Positions 10,401-20,809 of a stretch of DNA of 64,000 nt are shown piece by piece. Within the stretch, counting starts at the first letter, position 1, and each line of letters starts with the position of its first letter. The translations under genes were made by a program, and so were the position numbers. The notes beneath the pieces were generated by a model. That model was not told the DNA's origin. It worked only from the letters and a program-made list of their open reading frames with translations, and did not search any database. This stretch comes from Suillus spraguei (Eukaryota > Basidiomycota > Agaricomycetes > Boletales > Suillaceae): assembly GCA_016800925.1 (NCBI GenBank), contig JABCPU010000355.1:1-64000 (forward strand), given 5' to 3'.

Positions 10401-12125
10401 TATGCAGGGTTCACAACACTGCAGCGCAGTGGTGATATCCACCTTTGTTCCTGTTGCAAAAATGGGCAGGCGCTTCACTGCGTCTCCACCAATATGACCC
10501 ATGCGAGTGTGCCATAGGGCCCATGACAAGGGTACGTGAGCAAAGGCAGATATTTTCCTGAGGTGTTTAGTGTGGATAGGCAGTGTATATGGGGTGAGGA
10601 ACTTGAGGTCAATGAAGAATAAGTTCCCGAGCATCAGAAGGCTGCCAAGTGGCTTGTTGTGATAGACTAGTTCGCAGCGCGCAGGATAAGGCTTAAAATT
10701 GCACTCCCATCCTTTCTTCAGCATGTAGCCGACAGAAAGCAGGTTAATGAGGGCACCAGGAGCATGAAGGCACTGCATGAGACAAACGCGACTAATGCGG
10801 CCATTAACGGTAAGTTCCGCTACACAATCACCATGCCCTAATGCAGTCAATGTGCCATGGTTAGCAGTTTTGACAGTGACCTTTGATTCCATGGAGTAGC
10901 TCCAGAAGACATCTTGACTCGTGATAAGGGTGGAAGTAGCACCAGAATAATGGATGGTGGAAAGCGCTTGACCAGCAATGCATGCTATGTCTTCCTCACT
11001 CATGGTATCAGGGCTGATCTCTTTGATCATCACACAGGACAGTTCTCGAGGTCGTTGCAGAGGCGTTGGTGCGTCAGTGGAAGGGGTAGGTGTTGGCTGT
11101 TCTGATTTGGATGATTCCATTGCTGATGCTGCAACGTCCTTTTTAGCTTTACCGCCCTTCTTCTCCCAGGAACTCTTAGTGCCCTCTGCACCACCCCAGG
11201 TTGGAGACAATGTTCTAGATCGTGGGTTAGTGAGCGAGGTAAGCTGAGACAGACTGGGTTATCGCAGGGCATCCCCTTAGGATTGTATTTATGAATTCTG
11301 ATGCTGTTCACAGGGTTGGTTCGTGCATCACCCCCAGAAGAAGTGGATGCCTGTAACCCGCCGAGTGCATTTGCATACTCTGAGCCTGGTTTTGCCATCT
11401 TCAATTGCAATTGGGTGAGTTGATGATTAGCTTCCTCCAAAAAAGAGGTTGCGATGGTTTGGAACGTGATCTTTGGTGGAACGGGGGGGGAAACTGTCGG
11501 CTTAGTCGCTGTGGCTGAAGTGGTTACTAGGGCAGAAGATGAAGATCCTGAGTACATTCCAATGGTAAGTCCTCAGAATACAATCCATCGCAGTGTTTGA
11601 GGTAACCTGTCCAATAGCATGAATATGGCTTCTTCATCCAAAAAACTGACACCCATCTCTGCAAAGTGTCACTGACCATTCTCTAGCACTCCTAAATAAC
11701 GGGGAGCATCTTCCGCATCTCTGAGCTTCTCAGCAAACATTTGAGAGTGAAGTTCAAACTGTGAAGTTACGTCGAGGCGTGAGAAGCGCTGTGCTAACAT
11801 GTCCCATTGTTCACGGGCTGAGAGAGACTCGTCGAGCATGTTCTGAACGATCGGGGAGAGCTTTCGGCAGATAATAGCCTTAGCTTGTGCGTCCTCCTTT
11901 ATCCATTCTCTCATACTCTTTCTTTCGTCTGCCGTTGGCTGACCTGAAGTGGCGGCAACAGGGAATACACTTGCAAATTCAGCAAAGTCATCAGGGTTTG
12001 TCCTGACACTACAGTGATTCTATTGTCCTTCACTGGCAAGGGCAAGCTTCACCAATCTACACCAACTGGAGTAGGTATTGGCACCTGTCAGCTCGATGAT
12101 ATGATAAAGTTTTCCCATGACGGCA
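7436..12125 (-). pseudogene. Copia Gag-Pol polyprotein, decayed
   Basis: Read from high to low coordinates. The gag start near 12120-12010 has the ELTGANTYSSW motif and ends at a stop; more gag lies at 11914-11669. A linker with a degenerate Cys/His knuckle follows (11557-11210). The protease region reads YSGATS where Asp-Ser-Gly is expected, so the catalytic Asp is gone (about 10950). The integrase zinc motif HTRMGH...CEPC and core Asp residues (LIHSDLCGPF, FHSDNGGEF) lie at 10510-10080, ending in stops. Next come the linker, then a jump from the start of reverse transcriptase (YEEAM, about 9195) straight to its C-terminal part (GRIDEHFGIKDLGPV), so the YVDD core is deleted. RNase H follows with ALSSTEAEYMA and HIDICYHFIRE. 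A solo LTR splits the frame between MRPDI and SFAVNSLAQ. Confidence 0.88.
8054..8822 (+). mobile_element. Solo LTR of a gypsy retrotransposon (short LTR family, 769 bp), inside copia
   Basis: Begins TGTCATATACCATACTTC, ends CAGTCTTAACA, and is flanked by the 5-bp duplication ATGTC (8049-8053 and 8823-8827). It is the same family as the LTRs at 33373-34143 and 55743-56473. It interrupts the copia frame exactly between MRPDI and the continuing RNase H-side sequence, so it is younger than the copia insertion. Confidence 0.92.
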
Positions 12126-12272
12126 GGTTAATAGAGTTGAGTTTAGACGGAAATAGTGAGCGTAAGATATTCGTCCTGGAGAGTTTCGTTTCTGTTCCCT
12201 GTTGTGATACTGAGCCTTATGGCTCAGGGCTCATAACCTAAAGGGGCCTAGAACGCGAGTCTAGGTGTACAC

Positions 12273-12539
12273 GTCAACAAAAGGAGTCAATGGTATGAGC
12301 TATGATCTACTCACCTCAGCGTGATGTTGGGACAACGCTGAGGTGATTACGACAAGATGACGCTATTGATAAACAGCCATGCGTATCTGTGGCTGAGGGT
12401 CGAAGGTGCAACTGTATAGTAGGTAGCACATGGTGTCAAGAGATAACGAAACTTGTAGCACATGTAACAGAATGATGTAATGCATGTAGCATATGTTCAA
12501 GATAAGAAGCAACTGGAAGAAGATGTATGATCGCCAACA
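12273..12539 (-). repeat. 5' LTR of the copia element
   Basis: Partner of 7165-7431. Its sense-strand end is TTTTGTTGAC rather than the canonical CA, and both copies agree on this. Confidence 0.9.
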
Positions 12540-12560
12540 GACGTCTCAGGAGGTCAAATA

Positions 12561-12999
12561 AAGATGGAAATCTCTTCAAATATGTTACTAGACATGTTCT
12601 AAATGTCCTAGATCACACACCTATCAAAGGGACAAAAATGCGAAAGTGTTCTGTGCCCCAGGTTATGTTGAAAGAGACCTGGAGGAGGAGCAGGCACACA
12701 AATAAACAAAAAAAGCGGTCCATTATATTATATTATACACATATATGCCAAACTACTACTTATATATGAAGAGAAACCTATTGTGGTGTGGTGGTGAAGC
12801 TGCAGTGAGGTAGGGTGTGAGGATAATTGATATTATGGAGATTTCCAAAATGGGCGATGTTTTTGGTGTTGTGTAGTATTCCCACAGTAGGTGGGGTGTA
12901 AGACGAATGGCCTGACAGGATCCTCCACTGATATATCAGCCCTATGTATGCACCATAGTAATCTATGTATCACACTTCCATTATAACTATAGGTATTTA
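12561..12999 (-). repeat. Outer half of the right inverted arm
   Basis: Reverse complement of about 2022-2460. It continues the arm interrupted at 7164 by the copia element, showing that the copia element inserted after the palindrome formed. Confidence 0.85.
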
Positions 13000-13009
13000 A
13001 TGTATCATT
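13000..13009. repeat. Right 10-bp direct repeat (candidate target site duplication)
   Basis: ATGTATCATT, same orientation as 2012-2021. Confidence 0.55.
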
Positions 13010-14336
13010 CTTACAGTATGGCCTGGGTAGTGTCCATATACATGTCTTTAATGCCGAAAAAAGATGAATTATGGAAGACTGGCGCAAGCGATAAAACTGA
13101 CTAATCAGGTAGCGGGCATTGCCACTTTAGATGGCGCTATTAGTTATGTGTATCACGTACTATTGATGTCATAGTCTGTCAGAATATCTTCCACGCCATA
13201 TGACCTTGCTTCGCAAGGTAATCTGCCACCTCCGATTATGAATTGTGTCGTCTTTTCGCACCCTGTGAACCTGACCGCATCATCAATAGGGCCGCACACT
13301 GTACCGTAGACAGTTAATGTTTTAACCCGTATACCGTACATTACATTGGCAACGGACCAAGCAAACGGTACGGTACGGAGCATTATACGGACGTATGACG
13401 TAGTGTACGGTATGTACGGAATATAAATCAAGTTACAGCAGTGTGCAATTCTAGATTTATGAAATTTTAGTGACGAAAAAAGAAATCAACAGAACAACAT
13501 GTCCTGGACACCAGGGGAAAATTCCTGTGAATCATACGAAGTTTTCAGATACTATCAGTTCTTCATATTGCTTCTTGTCATGAACATATATTTCTATGGT
13601 AAAATAGAATAAAACCAATTTAAAAATGCCAACAATCAAAATCTCAGTCAGACCTAAGCTCGAAGCGGCCTGGGAGCGACGAACCACTGCAGTTCTCAGA
13701 CTCGCCTGCGCCATACGTCAATGATAATGAGAGCATAAGGCACCGAACCCTGAACCATCGCCAACAAATAAGGATAGTGTGGTCACAGTGGTGTTATGCT
13801 CGACTGCAAGCCAGGTGCAAATTGCGTCGATGTGCAAATCTGATTCTTCAGCGAAGAGGTTTTCGACTGCTGTCTTGAATACTCGCGTGACTATTCTCAC
13901 CGGCAAGTCGAGAAGGGGGCCTAGCAATAGTACCAAGTTCTTCAAAGCTATCAACGCTAGTACGTCATAGTGCGTCATTACGTAATAGGCGAACATGACT
14001 CCCACTGAGTCGGGGATGGACATTACAACCGCTTTCCTCAGCGCTCAGCAACGCTTGCTACATTAACCTGAGCAATGTATTCATGATGGGTGGCATTTCT
14101 ATGGAAATGAACGTGAGGTAAGTTAATGAATGTTTGAACCATTGGTAACCAGGCGAATCGTATTGAAATTCCTACCACCTGCCAGGATCAAAAGCAAACG
14201 GTCTTTTATCGAGAGTTAAATTATTGCACTCATGATGTGATTTAGATCGGAATTACCTCATGATTGCCTTCTTGAGGGGGACGTTTCAATATAGTACGTG
14301 CCACGGTCATCGCGTTCGCTGGCACATAACTTGAAG
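13010..14336. other. Intergenic region with one weak small frame
   Basis: The only frame of note is 13718-14023 (minus), 101 residues with two hydrophobic stretches and no recognised domain; the strand opposite is also open. No splice-supported gene could be built. The last part must hold the promoter of the downstream protease. Confidence 0.45.
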
Positions 14337-14344
14337 TATATAAT
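14337..14344 (+). promoter_or_regulatory. Candidate TATA box of the aspartic protease gene
   Basis: TATATAAT lies 35 bases before the start codon at 14379. It is the only such box close upstream. Confidence 0.45.
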
Positions 14345-14378
14345 GAGCTACTGAGTATGACATTACTTCTAATAAACC

Positions 14379-15876
14379 ATGTTCCTCCGAGTCACTGCGT
14401 CCTTATTGACACTTCTCCTAGCTTTGGAAATCACGGGATCGCCTGTCAAAGTTCACAATTCCCCCATCATCCTCCCCCTTACCAAGAGACTGAACGTCTC
14501 CAATGGTACTTTTGACCTCGTGCAACACGATGAAGCTCGTGTGGCAGCCTTCAGGGACTACCATACGCATGGCCGACGTGATGAAAGCATCCCTGTGCTA
14601 TTCGCCGGTTGGGGTAAATACACAGTAGCACTTCGCGTTGGCAGCCCGCCCACAACCTGTCAGTTCAACACTGAGAAACCATGCGGCTACTGATATATGA
14701 TTCAAGACAACTTGATTGTCGACACCGGTAGCGCGGTCACATGGATTAACTCCGCCCGCACTTCATACAGGGCACCGGGCGTCAACACTGGACAGTGTGT
14801 AGGGCAAACCTACGGTGGTACTAAGGGGGGGCGTCCTGCTGCCTTCTTCTCTGGTACGACATACAACAATATCATAAGTTGAAAATACCTACAATTATCT
14901 ATAGGAACTATCTTCCTCGATACCGTCACTCTCGGTGGTGGACTCACCATCCCCAACTACGAACTCGCTGTTGCTTCTACTTCAAGAAATATCAGATATG
15001 ACGGTATCCTTGGCCTCGGGCCTCGAGATTTGACAGCCGACACCCGAGCTAACCCTGGCACGTACCCGACTTTTACCGACTGCCTGTTTAACACAGGCGT
15101 CATTCGTCATAACCTTGTTGGTATCTTTTTCCAGCCCATGACTAGGGATGGAGACTCCGATGTTGGAGAGCTCGCCTTTGGTGAACCTGACTATACCAAA
15201 TGCACTAATGACATTATATACACGTAAGCTACCTCAGCTCCTAGATCAATCCGGACTCTTGGTAACTATGTTGTTTCAGTCCTATCACGGACACCTCCCC
15301 CTCAGCGGACTACTGGGGTATCGATCAGAGCATCACTTACGGCGGCACGGAGATCTTGGAAAAGACTGCTGGTATCATCGATACTGGCACCATCTATATT
15401 AAAATTGCCTCCGGTGTGTATTCAGAGTGCAGCGAGTAATAATGGTCTAATCAGCGTTCGATAGATGCCTATGACAAGTACCAGGCTGCAACCGGTGCTA
15501 CTTTTGATAAGCCGACTGGTCTTCTCCGTGTTACCCCTGACCAGTACGATGCCCTGCATGACTTGAAATTCCATATTAGCGACGACGTATGTCAATTCTG
15601 TCAGCCCTCACATCCCTTGTTCACCATTGTGCACAGGATACCCTCAGTCTCATCCCTAATGCCCAAATATGGCCTCGTTTTCTCAACCACAAGCTTCCTG
15701 GTGGTGAGGACAATGGGATATATCTCATCGTTACCAGGCTGCCCCCAGGAAGTAGCGCACTGTTTGACTTTATTGCTGGCTACACATTTATGCAGCGCTT
15801 CTACACTGTGTTAGATGGCTCCATCTTCGGGGTTGGTTTTGCCACAACCCAGTCCACTACTGCCATCATCAACTAA
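14379..15876 (+). CDS. Secreted pepsin-like aspartic protease (A1 family, polyporopepsin type)
   Basis: Six exons (14379-14658, 14707-14877, 14905-15223, 15280-15413, 15465-15586, 15637-15876) join in phase to 421 residues with no stop. The N-terminus is a signal peptide (LRVTASLLTLLLALEITG), followed by a propeptide with an NVSNGTF glycosylation site. The two catalytic aspartates are in LIVDTGSAVTW and GIIDTGTIYI, the second in the DTGT form usual in basidiomycete polyporopepsins. DGILGLGPR and the conserved C-terminal segment FDFIAGYTFMQRFY ending near FGVGFA complete the fold. Four of the five introns are about 50 bp and the second is 27 bp. It should be exported and digest protein outside the cell. 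Confidence 0.93.
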
Positions 15877-16044
15877 TTCAAACATGGCGGTTCAGGCCAC
15901 GATTCTGACTCCGATTTTCGAGTAGATTCTTCAACCTGAATCGACCCTGAATCAGCCGTAACTTTGAATACCTCCGATTCTCATACATAGAGTTTAGATA
16001 ATTCAATGTGTAGATAAGTCCTGCTATACCATTCACCACTATGT

Positions 16045-16854
16045 CATGGCTTGGTACACTCCACGTCAGCAACGTGCCCAACGGCTGTTACGAGACTTTC
16101 TCCAATACAGGAAGATCCGTCAGCGGCGTCAACGTGCTCGTCAGGCCAAACATATTTTCGCATTCAACAAGTTTCAGGCTGCAAGTGATGGATAATCTGA
16201 GGATTCCTATCCCTTGTCACCTACCACCATCAGTACTACTGATTCCGCCTCACAGGCATCTGAGTCTGATGAGTCCTCGAGTTCCTACTTCTCAGGTACT
16301 TCAGAATCTACTACCTTCTTTGGCACTTATGCAGTTAGAGTCGTATCCGGGTATACTACGTGTTTGGGTGCAAACCCTGAAACGGTCGACTGCAGAGCTA
16401 TCTGCGAGGAGCTGTGTCCATTCTTGTCAACGTGTTGGGACCACGGCAACCGTACAAACGGACATGGACACCACCCGTCCTCGCACTCCCGTTCAAAAAA
16501 AGCGTCAAGCGCGCAGAAAAAGCGAACGCGTTCGACCTCTTTCTGAGTGAGGAGATACTCGAGGGCGGTGAGCATGCCCAGTGGGAGGGACAACTCCAGG
16601 AGGTGCCTGTGTCGCTCAGTGAATCGGAGAAGAGTGGCTGGGAAGTTAGTGAGGTTGCAGACTCGAGTGATGCGGTTTTCCCATTTGCGGATAATGTGCA
16701 CTTGGTTAAGAAGAGTGGGGTGATGTATCTCGCTGCGCCCAGTGGAAGCGTCATGGACGAGTGTATCAAGGCCGCGGATGAGCACGAGATGGTGTTTGCA
16801 CACTTCGCTCAGACTCCTTTACCATCAAGGATGAGAGGTTCTGTAAAAATGTAA
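16045..16854 (+). pseudogene. Unrecognised gene, apparently broken and carrying an inserted hydrolase exon scrap
   Basis: From the ATG at 16045 a very Arg/Gln-rich stretch (RQQRAQRLLRDFLQYRKIRQ) runs to an in-frame TAA near 16192. The same frame then continues through a Ser/Thr-rich segment to 16546. A second frame (to 16854) carries an acidic, coding-like tail. The segment at 16344-16475 matches, antisense, the fourth exon and flanking introns of the dienelactone hydrolase genes downstream. The likely reading is a small host gene disrupted by that insertion; a spliced functional gene cannot be excluded. No family is recognised. Confidence 0.35.
16344..16475 (-). pseudogene. Scrap of a dienelactone-hydrolase-family gene (one exon plus intron flanks)
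   Basis: Aligns by eye with 20165-20300 in the third hydrolase copy: the shared GGGTGCAAACC..., the exon coding the LLAD-F---GFK segment, and ACGGACAT in the upstream intron. Similarity extends into intron sequence, so the scrap was copied at DNA level and not from mRNA. Confidence 0.7.
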
Positions 16855-16927
16855 CAACAGTGAAATGTGCTTGTGTGTTTTACATTATTGCCTTTGAGAT
16901 TGAATTGTACGTCCTGCAACAGGCAGT

Positions 16928-18100
16928 TCACAGGTGCTCCTGAAAAAACTCCACGCTAGCCAGGAATGATCCCTCTTTCCCAGCCTTGACCAGTGGGTCG
17001 CTCAAATCACCACGGACAGCAAACCCATGTGTGCATCCAGGAAAGTACTCGCGCCTGTATCCTGCAGCAAACTTCCCATCACCGAAAATCTCATCAGCCT
17101 TTGCCTGAGCTTCTGCATTGAACATTTTATCATTCTCGCATGAGTTAATCAGGAGAGGTGCTGCCGATTTGGCAAAGTATGTCTAGAAGAACGAATTCAG
17201 AGAGGTAATGAATGCTATGCAACTATGAAGAGGAGGATGTACGTCACCTCCAGGTCTTGGGGGATCTTTAACAACGAGGGGTGGGACACAACAGCGCATT
17301 GGATAATATCATCGAATGCGAGGTCGAAGGTGTAACGACCTGCGGTGCATATTAACTTAAGACTTGAGAGGAAGAGATGACTGAATAGCCTAAAGGGACG
17401 TACCGCCGAAGCAGTAACCTGTGGCTCCAAACCTGGTAACGCCTTCCTCTTTGAGCGCAGCAATGACCTTGTCCAGTGGGGGACGAGTGACCTCGGCGCC
17501 ATGATTGGCGAGCCATCCCCATAAGTTGAATGATTTATCCTAGGAAGTGGACATGTGTCAGAGCCCGGATTCTTAGTAATGAAGGCATCGGCCAGGAATA
17601 AACTGACGTTCAAGACTTGATCAGCGGGAAGACCATCGCCGTTGAAATAGTCGATCGCGACGACCTGTATCATACCATCAATATCGTATCCTGGACTTAT
17701 ACGTACTACGGTTTGTGCAAACCTTTAAACCGTTTTTGGCAAAGTCATCGGCAAGAAGCTGTTGTGGGTATGCACCCCTTTTAGTAAATGTGGAGTACTA
17801 TGTCACAAGGATTGTGGGGCACCTGAGCATTGATGAGCTCGATACCGAAGGCGTCCGGTAGGAAGAGGATGACTTTTTCCTTGGCATAATCGACACTAGG
17901 GGTTGCGACGTAGCAAGCAACACCGGCGATCGTCTCGAGTGTTCCTAGCGAAGCCACTAATGAACGATGCGACGTGGCAAGTTGAAAAAGTGCTCACCTG
18001 AAGGCTTACCCTCGTGACGTACGCCTGTTCACTATTAGTGCTCGATGTGGACGGGGATGTTATACAACGCACCTTGGATGCAGTCCTTGCAGAAACTCAT
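16928..18100 (-). CDS. Dienelactone hydrolase family protein, copy 1
   Basis: Eight short exons on the minus strand, starting MSFCKDCIQ at 18100 and ending ...EFFQEHL with the stop at 16928. The exon order is the same as in the fully worked copy at 20810-21928. The alpha/beta-hydrolase triad is visible: the nucleophile Cys in GATGYCFGG, the Asp in NSCENDKMF and the His in GCTHGF. About 250 residues, the normal family size, with no signal peptide, so probably cytosolic. The family hydrolyses dienelactones and related esters; the substrate here is unknown. First of a head-to-tail tandem group. Confidence 0.88.
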
Positions 18101-18431
18101 ACTTGGAGGTGGTTAGAAGAGGGTCGAGGGATGCTACGTTATATATACAGCTCATCGCGAAGTTGTCCAGGTCGATATATTCAACTGATGACTCAAGATT
18201 GTGAGCATTCAAACTTTGTCATCAAATTGGGAATTGACTAGTGACACCCGAGATGACCACTATTTCACCAGCATGACGCGTACACACGCTTTTGGCAATG
18301 ATGCTGACATGGCTAACAACGTGACCACAACTGCGGCATGCCATAGGGCGATCTTAATTTTGCATTTGAGATTCGACACTGGGAATCGTACCATACACAG
18401 AGAATCCATAACGTTGCAACGACAAGATTTC

Positions 18432-19019
18432 TCACAGGTGCTCCTGGAAGAACTCCGCAGGAGTCTTGAACCATCCCAGATCTTTCCTGACTTTGATCAG
18501 CGGGTCTTTGATATCCCCACGTTCAGCAAATGCGTGCGTGCAGCCAGGAAAACACTCACATTTGTACCCTAGGGCGAATTTCCCATTATCAAAGACTTCA
18601 TCACCCTTTTCTTGGGCTGCAGCAGGAAACATCTCCTCAACTTCGCAAAAGTTGATCAGGACATATACTTGTGATTTGTTGAAGTACATCTGGACAGAGT
18701 GACTTCGGAGGGGGAACACTACTAGTATGTCTATATATGTTGCCTCGAGGTCGTCGGGGACCTTCAAGAGTGAGGGGCGGGAGACGACGAAGCACTAGAT
18801 GATATTTTCGAAGGCAAGGTCAAAAGTGAACGACCTGATATGGACCGTCAGGCAGAGAAACAAATGGTTGAATGGGGAGATGTACCACCAAAGCAGTGGC
18901 CCCGAACTTGGTGATGCCGTCCTCTTTGAGCATGGGAATAACCTTACTAAAGGGCGGTCTGCTCGTTTCTATGTTTAGTGAACCATGCCTTGGGGTCAAA
19001 CGAGGTGGACTGTGACTGG
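18432..19019 (-). pseudogene. Dienelactone hydrolase family pseudogene, copy 2 (5'-truncated)
   Basis: Only the last three exons are present. The terminal exon reads through NFCEVEEMFP and GCTHAFAERGD to EFFQEHL; the Asp after the Cys-Glu motif and part of HGF are altered. In the exon that should encode GATGYCFGG a 5-base loss removes the glycine-tyrosine-cysteine region and shifts the frame. The first five exons are absent; similarity stops at about 19020. Remnant of the tandem array. Confidence 0.85.
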
Positions 19020-19029
19020 ACACGGATCA

Positions 19030-19441
19030 TCGACCTGGCAGAACTTGAGTGCAAAAGAAATTGATCACAAACAAAGTATGACATTATGTAATCAACGCAA
19101 CAAAGCTTTATCTACTCTAAAATACGTATAATATTTGTCAAATGATAAATAAAGCTTTAGGAGCCTACATCAGCAAATCAGTTTGCCTCTGTAGGCTCTG
19201 TACAGTTCTGTACAGAAGGGACCAAGTTCCATTTTTTGGTGGTGGGAAAAATGGTGTTTCGCTGATGTAGAGTGCTTCGGACAAACTCACCAATTAAGTA
19301 TGTGTCAGAGCCCGGATAAACTGACTTTCAAGATTTCAAATCAGCAAGACCGTCGTAATTTCGCATTTGAGATTCGACATTAGTTTAGAATTGAATTGTA
19401 CCATATTTAGAGAATCAATGACGTCGCAACGACAAGACTTC
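19030..19441. other. Spacer with a possible small inverted-repeat remnant
   Basis: CCTACATCAGC (19167-19177) recurs inverted as GCTGATGTAG (19261-19270), about 100 bp apart, and an AAAGCTTTATCTA segment resembles one at 41418. It may be a short non-autonomous element; no coding sequence is seen. Confidence 0.35.
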
Positions 19442-20569
19442 TCACAGGTGCTCTTTGAAGAACTCCACAGCAGCCTTGAACGATCCCTCTTTCGCGGCTT
19501 TGGTCAACGGGTCATTGAGATCCCCACGTACAGCAAATCCGTGTGTGCAACCAGGGAAATATTCGTGTTTGTACCCTGGGGCGAATTTCCCATCGCCAAA
19601 TATCTCATCGGCCTTTGCTCGGGCTGGAGCGGGAAACTTCTCATCAAATTCGCAGGAGTTGATTAAAAGGGGTGCTTGTGATTTAGTAAAGTACGTCTAG
19701 AAAGAGTGAGTTCAGAGGGGAACACTACTAGCATGCCTGACAGTATGCGTTACCTCGAGGTCGTCGGGAATTTTCAGGAACGAGGGGTGCGAGACGACGG
19801 AGCACTGAATGATATTTTCGAAGGCAAGGTCAAAAGTGTAACGACCTAATATGTACTGTTAGGCAGAGAAAAAATAGTTGAATGGGGAGGTTTACCACCG
19901 AAGCAGTAGCCAGTGGCCCCAAACTTGGTGACGCCTTCCTCTTTGAGCACGGCAATGACCTTATCGAGGGCAGGCCGGGTCTGCTGGTTTCCATGATTAG
20001 CCAACCATGCCTTGAGATCAAACGAGGTAGACTGTGAATGGACACGGGGTCAGAGCTTGTGGTGCAAAAGAAATTGGTCAAAACCAACGTTCTGGACGCT
20101 AAGAGGAACACTATCGGTGTTGAAATAGTCGACCGCAACGACCTGCAATGCATTATCTCATTAGTTTCGTATCCAAGTATCCTACGTGTTGGGGTGCAAA
20201 CCTTGAAGCCGTTGACTGCAAAGCTATCAGCGAGGAGCTGCATCCGTCCCGATCAATGTAGTGGGACTGCGGTAGCACGAACGGACATACCTGGGTATTG
20301 ATGAGCTCTATACCGAAGACATCCGGCAGGAAGAGGATGACTTTGTCCTTGGGATAGTCAATAGCAGGGGTGGCAACGTAGCAAGCGACACCATCGAAGA
20401 TCTCAACCGTTCCTAGTGAAGACACTGATAATTAATGCGACGTAACCAATTGGAAAACTACTTGCCTTGAGGCTCGCCCTCATGGCTTACGCCTATCTGC
20501 AATTAGTACTCAGTGATAATCTTGAGCATATAAAACGGCACCTTGAATGCAATCTTTGCAGAAACTCAT
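19442..20569 (-). CDS. Dienelactone hydrolase family protein, copy 3
   Basis: Eight in-phase exons from MSFCKDCIQ (20569) to EFFKEHL with TGA at 19442-19444. Triad residues are in GATGYCFGG, the Asp downstream of the last NSCE-type segment, and GCTHGFAVRGD. The second intron begins GCAAGT after ...CCTCAAG, so the gene seems to use one GC-AG intron; the other copies have GT at this place. All other splice sites are GT-AG. Length and exon layout match copies 1 and 4, so it is likely functional. Confidence 0.86.
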
Positions 20570-20809
20570 ATCTGGATATGGTTAGGAGAGGGTTGAAAAG
20601 ACATTGGACTAATAATCTTATATATAGCTCATAGAAAGGTGAACACTATGTCATCGATGTGAAGTGTGTACACTGCGGCATTGCTGGCATGCCACGTAGT
20701 ACGACCGCACATGCCATGTGACAATCTCAGTTTTGTAATTTGAGATTGCATATTTAATTGGATTTGGATTGAATCGTACCACACGCAAATCCTATAACAA
20801 ACAAACTGT

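Larger units (their letters stand above)
7165..12539 (-). mobile_element. Degenerate Ty1/copia LTR retrotransposon
   Basis: Two 267-bp LTRs (7165-7431 and 12273-12539) flank copia-ordered domains on the minus strand: gag, protease, integrase, then reverse transcriptase remnant and RNase H. A purine-rich tract on the minus strand lies just inside the lower-coordinate LTR (7432-7440). Stops, frameshifts, loss of the reverse transcriptase core and a nested solo LTR make it inactive. It is inserted in the right arm of the palindrome. The flanking duplicated segment is 21 bp, far longer than the 4-6 bp usual for copia. Confidence 0.92.
2022..12999. mobile_element. Large foldback / Mutator-like element with ~1.1-kb inverted arms, heavily nested
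   Basis: The left arm (2022 to about 3110) reappears in reverse complement on the right. The right arm is split into 6514-7164 and 12561-12999 by a copia insertion. The sequence ATGTATCATT occurs as a direct repeat just outside both ends (2012-2021 and 13000-13009), as expected for a 9-11 bp target duplication of Mutator-like elements. With the nested solo LTR and Tc1 element removed, only about 290 bp of spacer separates the arms, with no transposase frame, so the original element was non-autonomous. The extreme ends of the two arms do not match perfectly (the right end has several extra bases), so the exact termini are approximate. The superfamily call is inference from arm length and duplication size. 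Confidence 0.55.

Noticed and set aside
13718..14023. 101-residue hydrophobic minus frame as a membrane protein gene
   Set aside because: No homolog recognised, no splice support, and the opposite strand is also open; left as a note in the intergenic entry.
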